A stretch of DNA of 64,000 bases. It comes from Paenibacillus sp. H1-7 (lineage in GTDB: Bacteria > Bacillota > Bacilli > Paenibacillales > NBRC-103111). The notes under the pieces are model-generated. The model searched no databases. It saw nothing but the letters and a program-made list of their open reading frames with translations, and was not told the origin of the DNA. Location of the stretch: the NCBI RefSeq assembly GCF_022354825.1, contig NZ_CP031168.1, forward strand, positions 6,759,501 to 6,823,500. The letters are read 5' to 3'. The position numbers and the translations under genes are program-made. This document shows positions 9,498 through 19,529 of the stretch, one piece after another. Each line of letters opens with the position of its first letter. Within the stretch, counting starts at the first letter, position 1.

Positions 9498-12400
9498 TTA
9501 ATCGACATTACCTATGAAGAACATGGCGTATTCGCGCTCCCGTTCCTGAGTACGGACAATCATGGTGTACCAGCCGACTTTATCGAATTCAATGGCAAAT
9601 TGCTTGTTCACCAATTCATCGTAAGTGAGCTTCTCGGCAATGTACTTCATTTGACCTTCACGATACAAACCCGAGTAGTACAGCACATCATAAGTTCCCC
9701 ACTCATTCACCTGGGACCAGCCCTCCACATCCATCAGGTTGTATTTCGTAATATGGAAGTCGAGCGTATTGTGGTCAAACAATGCGGACTCAGTGCTGCC
9801 GCCCGAAATAAGTACATCGTCGGCAAAAATCAGCATGCCTTCAGCACTTACAACGACAACATCCTGGTACGCTGTGGCCATATTGCCGACCTGATCGAAC
9901 GCCGTATACGTCACGCGCTGGCGCCCGAGCTTCGTCAAGTCGAGACCGCTGATCTCCACCCGGATTTGTTCCGGCTTCGATACATTGTCGGACACCGTGT
10001 AGCCGCCCAAATCTTTGCCGAAATCAAAATCAGGCTTGTTTTGCACGATACTTACTGCAGCCGTATTCAACGCGATCTCCGGTGCCTTATTATCCAAGCC
10101 CGCAATCGTTACCGGCACTTTCTTAATATTTCCAAGCAAATCCGAAATCGCGAGCATGGTAGAGCCGTCGGCCGAGTACACTCTCGAATAGGAGTACGTA
10201 CCGTCCGGAGCGCTAATTTGATTCGTATAAGCTCCGTTCTGCATGATTGGCGCCATGCCGGAGAATACCTTATTCGGCGACTTCGTCTTGCCGCTTACAG
10301 ACACTTGAACTTGCCCACGCGCATATTTCTTTCCGTCAATCGTGACGATCCGTTCTTCCGGCAGCGGATTCCCTTTTTCATCAACGAATGTATATGTGAC
10401 GGACTCAGGAACCGGCGCAGCGGAAATAATGTTGGTCACTTCCTCTCTTACAACGGACGTATTGCCTAACCGGTCGGACACCACAAAGGATGCTACGCCG
10501 TTTTCCTCCATTGTAATAACCGATTTGCCGCTGAGCACGACGAAATCTTTGGCCTGTGCGTTCGCCTTTTGCACTTCAAGCGTCACTCCCGAGGAATACA
10601 GTATGCTGCCGTTCTCATCCTTTATCGTTTCGAACGTCTGGCTGTAATTCTCCCCGTAAGCATAGGAACGAACGATTTTAACATCCGGTTCTTCCTTATC
10701 GATATTGCTTACGGTAATTTCCGCCGTTCCCTTGTTGCCTGCTTCATCCGAGAATTCAAAGGCAAACGATCCGTTATTTTCGAACGTATAGACCGCCTTG
10801 CCGTTATTGTTCGTAATCGTCACTGGCTCGGATAGATCCTCCAGCATCACAGACACGTTGCCGTTCGTCGTAGCCGGACGCATATTGGTCACCGTTCCAT
10901 TGGGTTCGGTCGTGTCTATATTGCCGATAGAAACATACAGCGTATCTTTCCTCGATATATCGGACGCATCTGTAAGGTCGAAGGAATAAAAACCATTCTC
11001 CTTCACATTAAACCTGTTTCCGCTTCGAATTGGTGGAGACGGGTTTACATCGGACGGAACGATTTTGATTCCAATCGGTACCGTAATATCTATATCGACT
11101 CCCGTCTGTGGATTCGCCGGTTTGGAGCTTACTGCCGCCAACGCATAAACCGGCTCGATCCCCAATTTGACGTTGCTCGTATCCAACGCCGCTGGCTTCC
11201 CTATGGCACCGCCAGGCGCTCTATATTTCACCTGAATATGCAGCTCCGCAGCTTTGTTCGTCGGAACTTTCATCGAGGTAAAATTTGTGTATGGGTGCCA
11301 TTTGACCCAGCTTATGCCATTGTCGGCAGAAAGGGAATATTCGTATCCGTTCTTATCCTCCCTGTCGAGATTCAGCTTCATAATCGCCGTATATCCGTCC
11401 TGTGCGTCCCCGTACAAATAGATCAATGCCGCTTCGGCATCAGCAGCGGGAGTTCCCGGACCAGCCTTGGATACTTTAAATATGCCTGTCGTTCTTACTA
11501 CAACGCTATTATTGGCTCCGTCGACGGCTTTCACAAACAAGCGGTAGTCCGCCGTTTCTCCCGGTTGCAACCCGTTATTATCAATCCCGACTTCGCCATT
11601 TGCCGGAATATCCACCCAGCCTGCCGACTGTTCATCCGGTTCCGGCATCCCTGCTTTTACCCATTGGTACTGTCTCAGCGGAACATTTTTAGTAGTATCT
11701 TCAATTGCTATCGTTACCGTCTGTTTTGCCAGCGGATATTCCACGCCGCTTTTACTGAACGTAACTGCGGGAGGCAAATTATCGAATTTATACATTTTCG
11801 TAAAATAATGCTGCCGCCCATCCGACTCCATCACGCGGATATGGACAAACTGCTCGCCGTTCTTCGTCCGGTCCGCAGGAATGCGGTAAAGCAGCTCCCC
11901 GTTGGCCGGATTGATCTGCTGCAATACAAGAGGAGTATAGGCTCCATCCCCCGGACGGGCGACGCTGCCGCTGAATGCGTATCCTACGTTAGTGACGAGC
12001 GACCCCAGCATGCCGTAGGCTGAGCTTGTCACGGATATCCCTCCGTAGACGGCGTTCGTAACCAGCCCTTTGGATTTATAGGTCGCTTCGGTTACGCTCT
12101 TCCCGTATGCGGCGAAGGTAACGGTTGCCGGGGCAAGACCTTGCAGGTGGAACTCAATATCGTGGCTTTGAACAAATTCCGGATTCGCGTCAGATAGCTG
12201 TCCGACGACACGGTTGGTCGAATCGACCTCGATCGCTTCCTCCGATTTCACTACCCGTTCGTTTCCTGCTTGGTCCGCAGCCTTGATGGCTAAAGCGTAG
12301 ATGCCATCCTCCATAATGTCATTTTGAGTGGCTAGAGTGACGCCATTGCCGGCAAACTCCGCCGTTTTCCATTCAATCTCTTGCAGCTCCTCGCCCTTCT

Positions 12401-14897
12401 TCACCCATTGGTAGGCTAATTGGCTTGAACCGCTGCTGCTGCCTGCCTGAACGCCGCTGTGCTCGTCCACGATCGTTACTGGAACCTTGACATTACCTGT
12501 CTTCTTGTCTTGCGCATTATTGACGTCTATCGTAATGACCGGCGCGCGATTGTCCAGCTTGATGGAGGCAACATTGTATGCCCAGTTCGAATCGTTTTGT
12601 TTGTAATTATCGAACGTCCACTCGTCCAAATTACCGTAATCTCCAACTGCCGCCAAAGCTTTATTGGTCGCATAAAATTCCTTGTCGGCTTCCGACCCTG
12701 CTGCTTCATTTTTCCAACGCTCGTATTCATCAGGATGGTTTGTAACGTACTCATCCTTTTTCTTATGCTGCATCAGCTCTCTCGCCGAATCCCAGGTCAT
12801 ATCCGCCGTCCACGTATGCAAATACCATACACCGCTTCCCTCATCGGTCAACGCTTCGGCCGGTGGAGCAATCATGTTCGTCTTGTTATTGACGACCTTG
12901 AGCTGCATCCCCCCGAATTTTGATTTCGGGTACAGTTCTTCTTCAGGCTGCTTCCCGGCAAGAGCATAGCGCTTAACGGCTGCAAAGTTATGCTCGCTCA
13001 CAGAAGCGAACGGATCCTCCGGATTGCGGCTCCAATAGTAGTACACAAGGCCGACCGCCGGCGATGCTTCTCCCGTCATATTGGAAGGACGGTAAATGCC
13101 CTTGCTTGGCCGCTCCGCCCCACGATCAGGCGACGGATCAAGAGGCGGGATGATCAGAGGCGGATCGTTCGCATCGATCGTTACTTTCCCGTTTCTCCGG
13201 TAGGTTGCGTCGGTCGCCCCTCCCGCTTCATACCGATAAGCGATCCATGGTTTCGTGTAGTCAACCGATAGCTTCGCCCAATCGATTTTGGAATTGACGT
13301 TCGATTCATCACCATCTACATGAATGCCTTCGAAATTGGCCGGCTGGATCAGCATATTTCCGGCATAATCCTGAATGACACTCGTGTCGGAGTCTGCTGG
13401 ATTCTTCAAATCATGAGACAAAGAGATGACTTTAAGAAGCGGAGTTTCTAGCCATTTCTCGACGTCTTTAACATTCGTCTTGAAAGTTAGCTTGGATGAA
13501 TTGAATCCGGAGTCATAGTAGGCCTTCATTCCATTGTTGAACAGCAGAAACGTCTGCTCCTCTTCATTCTTCCATTCTGACTTAACCACCGCTTCTTCGG
13601 TTAATTGGACCGTGAACTCGAGCGTATGGTCGTCTTTGCTCAACACGACCCCGGTTAAAATCTCCGGCTGAATTCCGTTACCCGTCTTCGAATATTTGGG
13701 CGCTACCGCATCCACGATAACCCGATAACCGCCATGGTTGTAATCGAAGGGGTTGACCGTCTTGCCTTTCAAATGATTGTTGCTCGAATCGCTAACCTTA
13801 ATGAACTTGTTACTGTCGATCACGGCAACGTTACCCGCCGCATCCGCGAGCACCGCTCCTTTAAGCTTTTGCTCCAACGTTTGATCGATTGGCGCCCCAG
13901 ATGCAGTACCGGTTATTTTAGGCTCCAGCGGAAGGTTTCCGCTATGATGATACTTTGTCGTTATGTATTTGTATTCAATGCTTTGTCTCAGCGGAGCATC
14001 GAAATAGCCTAAGCTGAAATCTCCGGGAGCAAAGCTTGTATTCTGCATATATTGCTGCTGTCCGGCCGCCGGCAATCCGGTCCCGTCCGGGTTCACGAAC
14101 AATGGGTGCTTGAGAAAATGCTCGTAGAACGCTGAGCTCAACGCGGTCGGCTTAACCGGCTCGTTGAAATTGTAGGCAAGGCTTATGTATTCGTTTTGTT
14201 TGGCATACAGCTCTTCTTGATTAATGATTCCGTTTGTTCTTTCCGCCCCGTTGCCTCTGAACGTATAATTTTCCAGTACTGGCCGATGCTTATCCTGGAA
14301 CTTGATAAAAATTCCGTATGCGCCTGCACCTTCTCCTTCCACCCACACGGAGATATTGATCACCGAATTATCCTTGATCTGTTTGGTCATGCTTCGGTAA
14401 AACGTATCTCCTCCGTGAGAGCTTCCCGACAATTCTTGACCGTCTACGGTAATGGATGCCGAAGTAACCCTTGTCTTGCACCATGCTAAAATGCAATCCT
14501 CATCGTAATCCAGTTTATCCCAACCGACAAATACTTCGGCATCCTTGCTCTGCGCAAGCGCACGGAGAGCTGGGTTGTCTGCAACTTTAATTTGAAATTG
14601 TACTGTTAAGCCATCATCGTTTTTCGGGAGAACATGTCCGCTCGCCCAGTCATAGTTCGCATCTTTATCCGTCTCTGTCTGCGCAAAGCCCGGCGTCTGG
14701 TTGTTGTAAAAATTGAGAAAAGCATTGTCCGCAGCGAACGTTTCATTTCCTATCCTCGTCCCTGCGCCAAACCTTACTTCCAAATCGCCGCCAGCGGCCT
14801 GCACAGAGCTTACTCCCAGCTGAGGCAGCATTGAAAACAGCATGCTCAGCGTTAAAGCAACGGCAATCCAACGGCTCCTTAGCCACTTCTTATACAT
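9498..14897 (-). CDS. Large secreted protein with Ig-like repeats
   Basis: I place the start at the ATG at 14897 because it follows GGGGGAG by five bases and opens a good signal peptide (MYKKWLRSRWIAVALTLSML... SSVQAAGG). The frame is open 39 codons further upstream, but without a ribosome site. The mature protein, about 1765 residues, is built of repeated beta-sandwich units. Several carry the pattern NG.F.F...D..GN......V.NID...P (for example NGSFAFEFSDEAGNKG), typical of bacterial Ig-like or DUF5011-type domains in surface proteins. The last such unit contains GLDLTKLGRQRVTYTAFD. There is no SLH module or LPXTG motif, so the protein may be released or bound by its neighbours. It is the first of three surface genes on this strand and lies just downstream of a two-component system, which may control it (inference). 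Confidence 0.8.
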   Translation of the reverse strand: MYKKWLRSRWIAVALTLSMLFSMLPQLGVSSVQAAGGDLEVRFGAGTRIGNETFAADNAFLNFYNNQTPGFAQTETDKDANYDWASGHVLPKNDDGLTVQFQIKVADNPALRALAQSKDAEVFVGWDKLDYDEDCILAWCKTRVTSASITVDGQELSGSSHGGDTFYRSMTKQIKDNSVINISVWVEGEGAGAYGIFIKFQDKHRPVLENYTFRGNGAERTNGIINQEELYAKQNEYISLAYNFNEPVKPTALSSAFYEHFLKHPLFVNPDGTGLPAAGQQQYMQNTSFAPGDFSLGYFDAPLRQSIEYKYITTKYHHSGNLPLEPKITGTASGAPIDQTLEQKLKGAVLADAAGNVAVIDSNKFIKVSDSSNNHLKGKTVNPFDYNHGGYRVIVDAVAPKYSKTGNGIQPEILTGVVLSKDDHTLEFTVQLTEEAVVKSEWKNEEEQTFLLFNNGMKAYYDSGFNSSKLTFKTNVKDVEKWLETPLLKVISLSHDLKNPADSDTSVIQDYAGNMLIQPANFEGIHVDGDESNVNSKIDWAKLSVDYTKPWIAYRYEAGGATDATYRRNGKVTIDANDPPLIIPPLDPSPDRGAERPSKGIYRPSNMTGEASPAVGLVYYYWSRNPEDPFASVSEHNFAAVKRYALAGKQPEEELYPKSKFGGMQLKVVNNKTNMIAPPAEALTDEGSGVWYLHTWTADMTWDSARELMQHKKKDEYVTNHPDEYERWKNEAAGSEADKEFYATNKALAAVGDYGNLDEWTFDNYKQNDSNWAYNVASIKLDNRAPVITIDVNNAQDKKTGNVKVPVTIVDEHSGVQAGSSSGSSQLAYQWVKKGEELQEIEWKTAEFAGNGVTLATQNDIMEDGIYALAIKAADQAGNERVVKSEEAIEVDSTNRVVGQLSDANPEFVQSHDIEFHLQGLAPATVTFAAYGKSVTEATYKSKGLVTNAVYGGISVTSSAYGMLGSLVTNVGYAFSGSVARPGDGAYTPLVLQQINPANGELLYRIPADRTKNGEQFVHIRVMESDGRQHYFTKMYKFDNLPPAVTFSKSGVEYPLAKQTVTIAIEDTTKNVPLRQYQWVKAGMPEPDEQSAGWVDIPANGEVGIDNNGLQPGETADYRLFVKAVDGANNSVVVRTTGIFKVSKAGPGTPAADAEAALIYLYGDAQDGYTAIMKLNLDREDKNGYEYSLSADNGISWVKWHPYTNFTSMKVPTNKAAELHIQVKYRAPGGAIGKPAALDTSNVKLGIEPVYALAAVSSKPANPQTGVDIDITVPIGIKIVPSDVNPSPPIRSGNRFNVKENGFYSFDLTDASDISRKDTLYVSIGNIDTTEPNGTVTNMRPATTNGNVSVMLEDLSEPVTITNNNGKAVYTFENNGSFAFEFSDEAGNKGTAEITVSNIDKEEPDVKIVRSYAYGENYSQTFETIKDENGSILYSSGVTLEVQKANAQAKDFVVLSGKSVITMEENGVASFVVSDRLGNTSVVREEVTNIISAAPVPESVTYTFVDEKGNPLPEERIVTIDGKKYARGQVQVSVSGKTKSPNKVFSGMAPIMQNGAYTNQISAPDGTYSYSRVYSADGSTMLAISDLLGNIKKVPVTIAGLDNKAPEIALNTAAVSIVQNKPDFDFGKDLGGYTVSDNVSKPEQIRVEISGLDLTKLGRQRVTYTAFDQVGNMATAYQDVVVVSAEGMLIFADDVLISGGSTESALFDHNTLDFHITKYNLMDVEGWSQVNEWGTYDVLYYSGLYREGQMKYIAEKLTYDELVNKQFAIEFDKVGWYTMIVRTQEREREYAMFFIGNVD

Positions 14898-15125
14898 CGT
14901 TCTCCCCCATCCTAAACATGTTGAAATACTATACAGCTCCAATTCACCTTGCTCATTCGACACCATATTCCAAATTTCTCCACGGCTACCCCCATTTACC
15001 CTGTTTACTGCCATTTTAGATCTAAAGGTCTTAACAAATTCTGAACATCTTCGTCAAATTAGTACAAAATACCCCAAAACCACTATCCATTCTTCTTTAA
15101 TCACTAGGACTTTGTCCTCATTTAC

Positions 15126-15165
15126 AAAAAAAGAAAAAAAACCTGACGGCAACTGCTCCGCCAGG
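15126..15165 (-). terminator. Intrinsic terminator after the two-component pair
   Basis: On the minus strand, CCTGGCGG and CCGTCAGG pair around an eight-base loop. They are followed by eight T, one C and seven T. It lies 20 bases after the response-regulator stop at 15186 and separates that operon from the surface genes. Confidence 0.85.
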
Positions 15166-15185
15166 CTTCAGCAAGTATGTAAAAA

Positions 15186-16295
15186 TCAGTCCAATGCAAG
15201 CTCAATCCCGAGCTCACTTTGAAATTTTTGCACCATCTGCCCCTTTAGCGTCTGAGCAGCAGACGTATTCCCCGCAGACTTCAAATCCTGCAGAAGCAGC
15301 TTATAATAAGCTTCCGTATAAGGCTCCAGCTTGATCATCTTACGCAAAATTTCTTCCCGTCTCGCTCTGTCCATGTATCCCAGCAGCCGGTCGAGACTCG
15401 TCAGATAGCACGAGCGCAGCTCGCTGCGCCGGACTTCCGCCCAAATATAATGCTCCGCTTCAAAATAATCGCCCCGGTACATTCCAATAATTTGCTCCAC
15501 GGTCCCTACATCCGTCTCTTGCGATTGAATCAGCCTGGTGATGTGCTCCGTATCGCTCACGGTGTATTCCGTCTTCATCCAATAGCGCTCATCCCCATAC
15601 ACGATCATATCGGGAAATCCGGCCTGCTTCAGCGTATTGCGCACATGATACAGCGTTGTATGAAGCAGCGCCTGCGCGCGGTCGAAGGGCAGCTCCGGCC
15701 ACAAATCGTCCAGAATCCGGTCGCGCTGTACAGGCGTTCCATTATAATGCCACAAGTAGGCGAACATTTCCTTCGCCTTTTTCGTCCGCCATGTCACCAG
15801 CTTGCGATGGCTGTCGTATAGCTCCATGCTACCCAGCGCATTCAAAAATAATCGGCGCTCCGGCTCCTCCGTATGAAGCTTTTCAGCGGCGATACCTACG
15901 GCTTGGCCAGCCCGGGATATCCCATTATGATTTTGGTATTGGTTACGGTACCGGTCCAATGTTTTGGCCAGCCGCTCCTTGGACACCGGCTTCAGCAGGT
16001 AACCGAACGCGTTCACTTCGAAGGCTTCTACCGCATACTCCTGATAAGCCGTCACGAAAATAATCTGCATGCCGGGCCACCGCTGCGACAACCGCTCGGC
16101 TACCGCAAGCCCGTTCATTCCGGGCATTTCGATATCGAGAAAGATTAAATCGACGGCAGAATGCTCCAAATAAGCCAACGCTTCGTCCACCCGGAAAAAC
16201 TTGCCTTCTACGGATACGCCGCCGACCTCCTGCAGCACAATTTCCAGTACGTCCAAAGCAATTTCTTCATCATCTATTAATACGGCCTTAAGCAT
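15186..16295 (-). CDS. Response regulator with SARP-type (winged helix plus BTAD) output
   Basis: This is a transcription regulator of 369 residues. The start is the ATG at 16295, after GGAGG. Residues 1-120 form a receiver domain with acidic residues DDE at 8-10, the phospho-acceptor Asp54 (IFLDIEMPG) and the conserved Lys in YLLKPVS. About residues 150-250 form a winged-helix DNA-binding domain (RTKKAKEMFAYLW). The C-terminal part is a bacterial transcriptional activator domain (YRGDYFEAEHYIWAEVRR) with TPR-like helices. The gene overlaps the kinase gene by eight bases (ATGCTTAA), so the two are translated together and should form a signalling pair. Targets are not shown. The surface-protein genes immediately downstream are the obvious candidates. 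This output type is less common than OmpR or LytTR. Confidence 0.85.
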   Translation of the reverse strand: MLKAVLIDDEEIALDVLEIVLQEVGGVSVEGKFFRVDEALAYLEHSAVDLIFLDIEMPGMNGLAVAERLSQRWPGMQIIFVTAYQEYAVEAFEVNAFGYLLKPVSKERLAKTLDRYRNQYQNHNGISRAGQAVGIAAEKLHTEEPERRLFLNALGSMELYDSHRKLVTWRTKKAKEMFAYLWHYNGTPVQRDRILDDLWPELPFDRAQALLHTTLYHVRNTLKQAGFPDMIVYGDERYWMKTEYTVSDTEHITRLIQSQETDVGTVEQIIGMYRGDYFEAEHYIWAEVRRSELRSCYLTSLDRLLGYMDRARREEILRKMIKLEPYTEAYYKLLLQDLKSAGNTSAAQTLKGQMVQKFQSELGIELALD

Positions 16296-19200
16296 CCGAT
16301 TCCTCCGGTAAATAAAATGTGATGATCGTTCCACGGTCCGGCTCGCTGTCGATTCGCAATGTCTGGTTGTAGAGCATTTTCAACCGACGGTTCACATTGC
16401 CGGTACCGACACCGCTTCCTTGATCCTCGTTAAGCTTGAAGAGCAGCTCCTCTCCCATCCCTATGCCGTCGTCCTCGACCGTAAATTCCACACCGCCGGG
16501 AACCCGGCAAGCACGGATTTCGACCGTCCCGCCATTAGGCTTCTGCCCTATGCCGTGGCGGACTGCATTTTCCACGAGCGGCTGGAGAAGGAGCGGAGGC
16601 ATCATGCAGTGAAGATCCGGTTCGATAGTGTACTTGACCTGCAGCCTGCTTCCGAAGCGAAGCTGTTCGATAGCCAGGTAAGCTTTCACCAGCTCCATTT
16701 CTCTATCAAACGAGACGAGCTGGCTTTGGAAGGTGAGCGTAAACTTTCCTCTTAAATACGTGGTCAGATGATGAATCATCTCCCTCAGCCTGTCCGTATC
16801 CTTATAGCTGAGACCGACCAGCGCATTCAAGCTGTTGTACAGAAAATGCGGCGTAATCTGCGCCTGCAAATAATCGATCTCCCGCCGTACAGCGTATTCC
16901 GAGGATCGTTTCATGGAAAGCAGCGACTGCATTCTCGCCTTGAGCACCTCCAATTCGAACGGCTTTTGCAGGATATCGTTAGCACCGGCGGCAAATGCCG
17001 CAATGACGTCCCCTTTTTGACCGGATGCCGTAAGCATCAGAACCGGAAGCTCCGCCAAGCCGTGCTTGCGCCGGATTTCCCCGCACACGTCCAAGCCGGA
17101 CACGCCGGGCATCATCAAATCCAGCAGCACCAGATCCGGCTGAAAATGCCGGTTCAGCAGCTCTATCGCTTCTTTTCCGCTGTATACCGCCGTGTAGCCG
17201 AACTTCAAGGATGTGACTGCATCGATCAGCACTTTTACATTCGACGGCTCATCATCGACAATGAGTACGGTGAATTCGTCACCTTCCTCGCTGGCCGATT
17301 GGACTGTGTACGCCAACCCGTTAACAGGTTCAGCAGCGTCATCTAGATCCGAGTCCGTGCGGGCAGCCCCTTCTGCGACGGGCAATGTAAATGTGAAGCG
17401 GGTACCGCTTCCGACCTCCGAATGGACCTCAAGCGTCCCTCCCTGCAGCTCCACGAGCTGCTTCGTAATGCTGAGTCCGAGCCCGATACCGCTCCGCGAC
17501 TGTGCCCCCGTCTCCGAATAATGCTCGAATGGCTCGAATATCGCCTCGATACGCTCCGGCGGTATGCCTATCCCCGAGTCGATGACGGAAACCGCAATTT
17601 CATTGGCTCTGAGCTCCGCCGTTACGCGGACACTGCCTTTGTCCGTAAATTTCAAGCCGTTTTCAATCAAATTGTGCAAAATTTGCTTCAGCCGGTTCTC
17701 ATCGGCATGGACAAGAGGAAGATCGGCGGCCAGCTCGTTAACCATCTGAACCTGCTTGTTCATCGGTGTAATGGATAGCGTATCGAGCACAAAACGGACC
17801 GTCATCCGCAAGTCAACCGCGGTTTGATGGATGCGAAGCTGCCCGTGTTTAATGAGCGACATATCCAAAATGTCGTGAACGAGCCCCGCCAGCCTGCGGC
17901 TGATCAGATTCATTAGTCTCACATTTTCCTTATACTCGGATTGCAGCCCTCTGCCCCGGTCATCGAGGATGGACTGCGACAGATTAATGAGCCCGTGAAG
18001 CGGCGTCCGGAGCTCATGCGACGTTTTGGCCAAAAACTCGTCTTTTTGCCGGTCATATTCGAGCAGCTGCTGTGATAATTTCTCGTTCTTGTAGAACGCC
18101 TGCTGCATTCGGTTCGACATCAAGAACGCTTGGGAGAACACAAGCAGCAGCGGAGTAACGATCATGAAATACGGGTTGTCCAGCGCCAGCTCATAGCGGA
18201 TTTGTGCGAAAATCCAACTGGCAATAAGAAAAAACACCCCTAGAGCCAAATATCCCGTACCGGGAACTCCCTTGTTCCGGCTGCGGATCAGCATCAAAAA
18301 AATATTGATGAATGCCGCCGTTTGCAGCGTTAAATTCAATACCAGCGTGTACGCCAGATGATCGTTAGGGAGAATGATGACGATTAAGTAGACATAGGTA
18401 AGCCGTCGGATCCATACGAACAGCGTATTTTCCTTTTCACCCAAATAGGTAAAAATATAATAATTGAACCACAGGAACGAAAGGTAAACCGAGACAAACA
18501 CGATTTTTTGAATCATGACAAAGGAGATCGACGGGAACAAGGTGGAGAGCAAAATCTCATTGTCGACAGTAAAAAACAATCCCGTTGCCAAGCAAAACAA
18601 GCTGAAATACATCAAATGCGGATCCTGGCGCCAGCGCCTGAACATGCCGCCGTAGAACAGGGCGAACAGCAGCATGGCTGAAATTTGCACCATATCGGCA
18701 AGCTTGGAGTTGTCTGCACGATCGGTCACAGCCTGATAGGACCCGAACTCGGGAGCCTGGACCAAGCCGCCTGCAATATAATTAAAGCTGGCAACTTGAA
18801 TAATGAGCTCAACCGTGCCCGATTCAGCCTTCTCCGCTCCAAAGAAAGGCAAATTGCTGGCTACAAAGCCTTCTTTGTCTAGCGATGTCCGGCCATTGCC
18901 CCCAAGATCTGTGCCGTTTAAGTAAATATGGCTGGACATCCGCACTTTTTTGGAACGGAGGGCATAAATGTCCGTTTTATCTACCTGAATGAGCAGCCGG
19001 TAAGTGCCGACTCCGTAGCCGTCCCTGCCATCGGTTGCGACCACTCCCTTCCACCCATGAGGAACCTGCAAAAGCCGCTTCTCGGACTGCAGTGCCGGGT
19101 TGTTCTTGAAATCGGCCGGCTGCAGCAGCTTGTCCGGATAAAATTCCCACTCCCCTCTCAGCGGGATGATTCCTTGCTTGGCGAAATCCCAGCCTCTTGC

Positions 19201-19326
19201 ATCCAGCTGTCCTTGGACAGCAGCAGGATAAGTGGCGGCTGGATTCAGCCATTGGTATAGAAAAAACAGAACAATGGCCAAAAAAATAAAAAGCATACTA
19301 AGCATCGTTGCGGTCGGTTTTTTCAT
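16288..19326 (-). CDS. Hybrid sensor histidine kinase, 7TM-DISM type, with two transmitter modules
   Basis: The product has 1012 residues from the ATG at 19326. The ribosome site is weak; I chose this start because a membrane helix follows at once. Domains in order are: TM helix (10-27); extracytoplasmic beta domain (about 40-200, with IPLRGEWEFYPDKLL) like 7TMR-DISM extracellular domains; seven TM helices (about 212-405); HisKA with His437 (TSHELRTPLHG); a first ATPase domain; a receiver domain (LIVDDEPSN, DLVLLDLMMPG); a LytS-type phospho-acceptor (QITPHFLYNSLNALVGL); and a second ATPase domain (DDGIGM, GSGVGTGNVNRRL). Two complete kinase modules flank one receiver. The N-terminal fold is known to bind small ligands, often sugars or their derivatives. 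The kinase partners with the overlapping SARP-type regulator. Confidence 0.88.
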   Translation of the reverse strand: MKKPTATMLSMLFIFLAIVLFFLYQWLNPAATYPAAVQGQLDARGWDFAKQGIIPLRGEWEFYPDKLLQPADFKNNPALQSEKRLLQVPHGWKGVVATDGRDGYGVGTYRLLIQVDKTDIYALRSKKVRMSSHIYLNGTDLGGNGRTSLDKEGFVASNLPFFGAEKAESGTVELIIQVASFNYIAGGLVQAPEFGSYQAVTDRADNSKLADMVQISAMLLFALFYGGMFRRWRQDPHLMYFSLFCLATGLFFTVDNEILLSTLFPSISFVMIQKIVFVSVYLSFLWFNYYIFTYLGEKENTLFVWIRRLTYVYLIVIILPNDHLAYTLVLNLTLQTAAFINIFLMLIRSRNKGVPGTGYLALGVFFLIASWIFAQIRYELALDNPYFMIVTPLLLVFSQAFLMSNRMQQAFYKNEKLSQQLLEYDRQKDEFLAKTSHELRTPLHGLINLSQSILDDRGRGLQSEYKENVRLMNLISRRLAGLVHDILDMSLIKHGQLRIHQTAVDLRMTVRFVLDTLSITPMNKQVQMVNELAADLPLVHADENRLKQILHNLIENGLKFTDKGSVRVTAELRANEIAVSVIDSGIGIPPERIEAIFEPFEHYSETGAQSRSGIGLGLSITKQLVELQGGTLEVHSEVGSGTRFTFTLPVAEGAARTDSDLDDAAEPVNGLAYTVQSASEEGDEFTVLIVDDEPSNVKVLIDAVTSLKFGYTAVYSGKEAIELLNRHFQPDLVLLDLMMPGVSGLDVCGEIRRKHGLAELPVLMLTASGQKGDVIAAFAAGANDILQKPFELEVLKARMQSLLSMKRSSEYAVRREIDYLQAQITPHFLYNSLNALVGLSYKDTDRLREMIHHLTTYLRGKFTLTFQSQLVSFDREMELVKAYLAIEQLRFGSRLQVKYTIEPDLHCMMPPLLLQPLVENAVRHGIGQKPNGGTVEIRACRVPGGVEFTVEDDGIGMGEELLFKLNEDQGSGVGTGNVNRRLKMLYNQTLRIDSEPDRGTIITFYLPEESDA

Positions 19327-19529
19327 GATCTGATCTGCGCCTCTATGTAGTAAATTGGTTCTGTTTCCAGTGTACTTCTCGATTATAGCAAAAAAATACT
19401 CAACAAATTCTAAAAACAATTGGGAATATATTGATTTTAATCATTTACAATCTTGCATCGGCTGGATTCCTCCAACAAAATAGAAAGAAAGAAGAAAGCT
19501 CCAGCGGAGCAGAGAGGCAGAGTGTCCCT

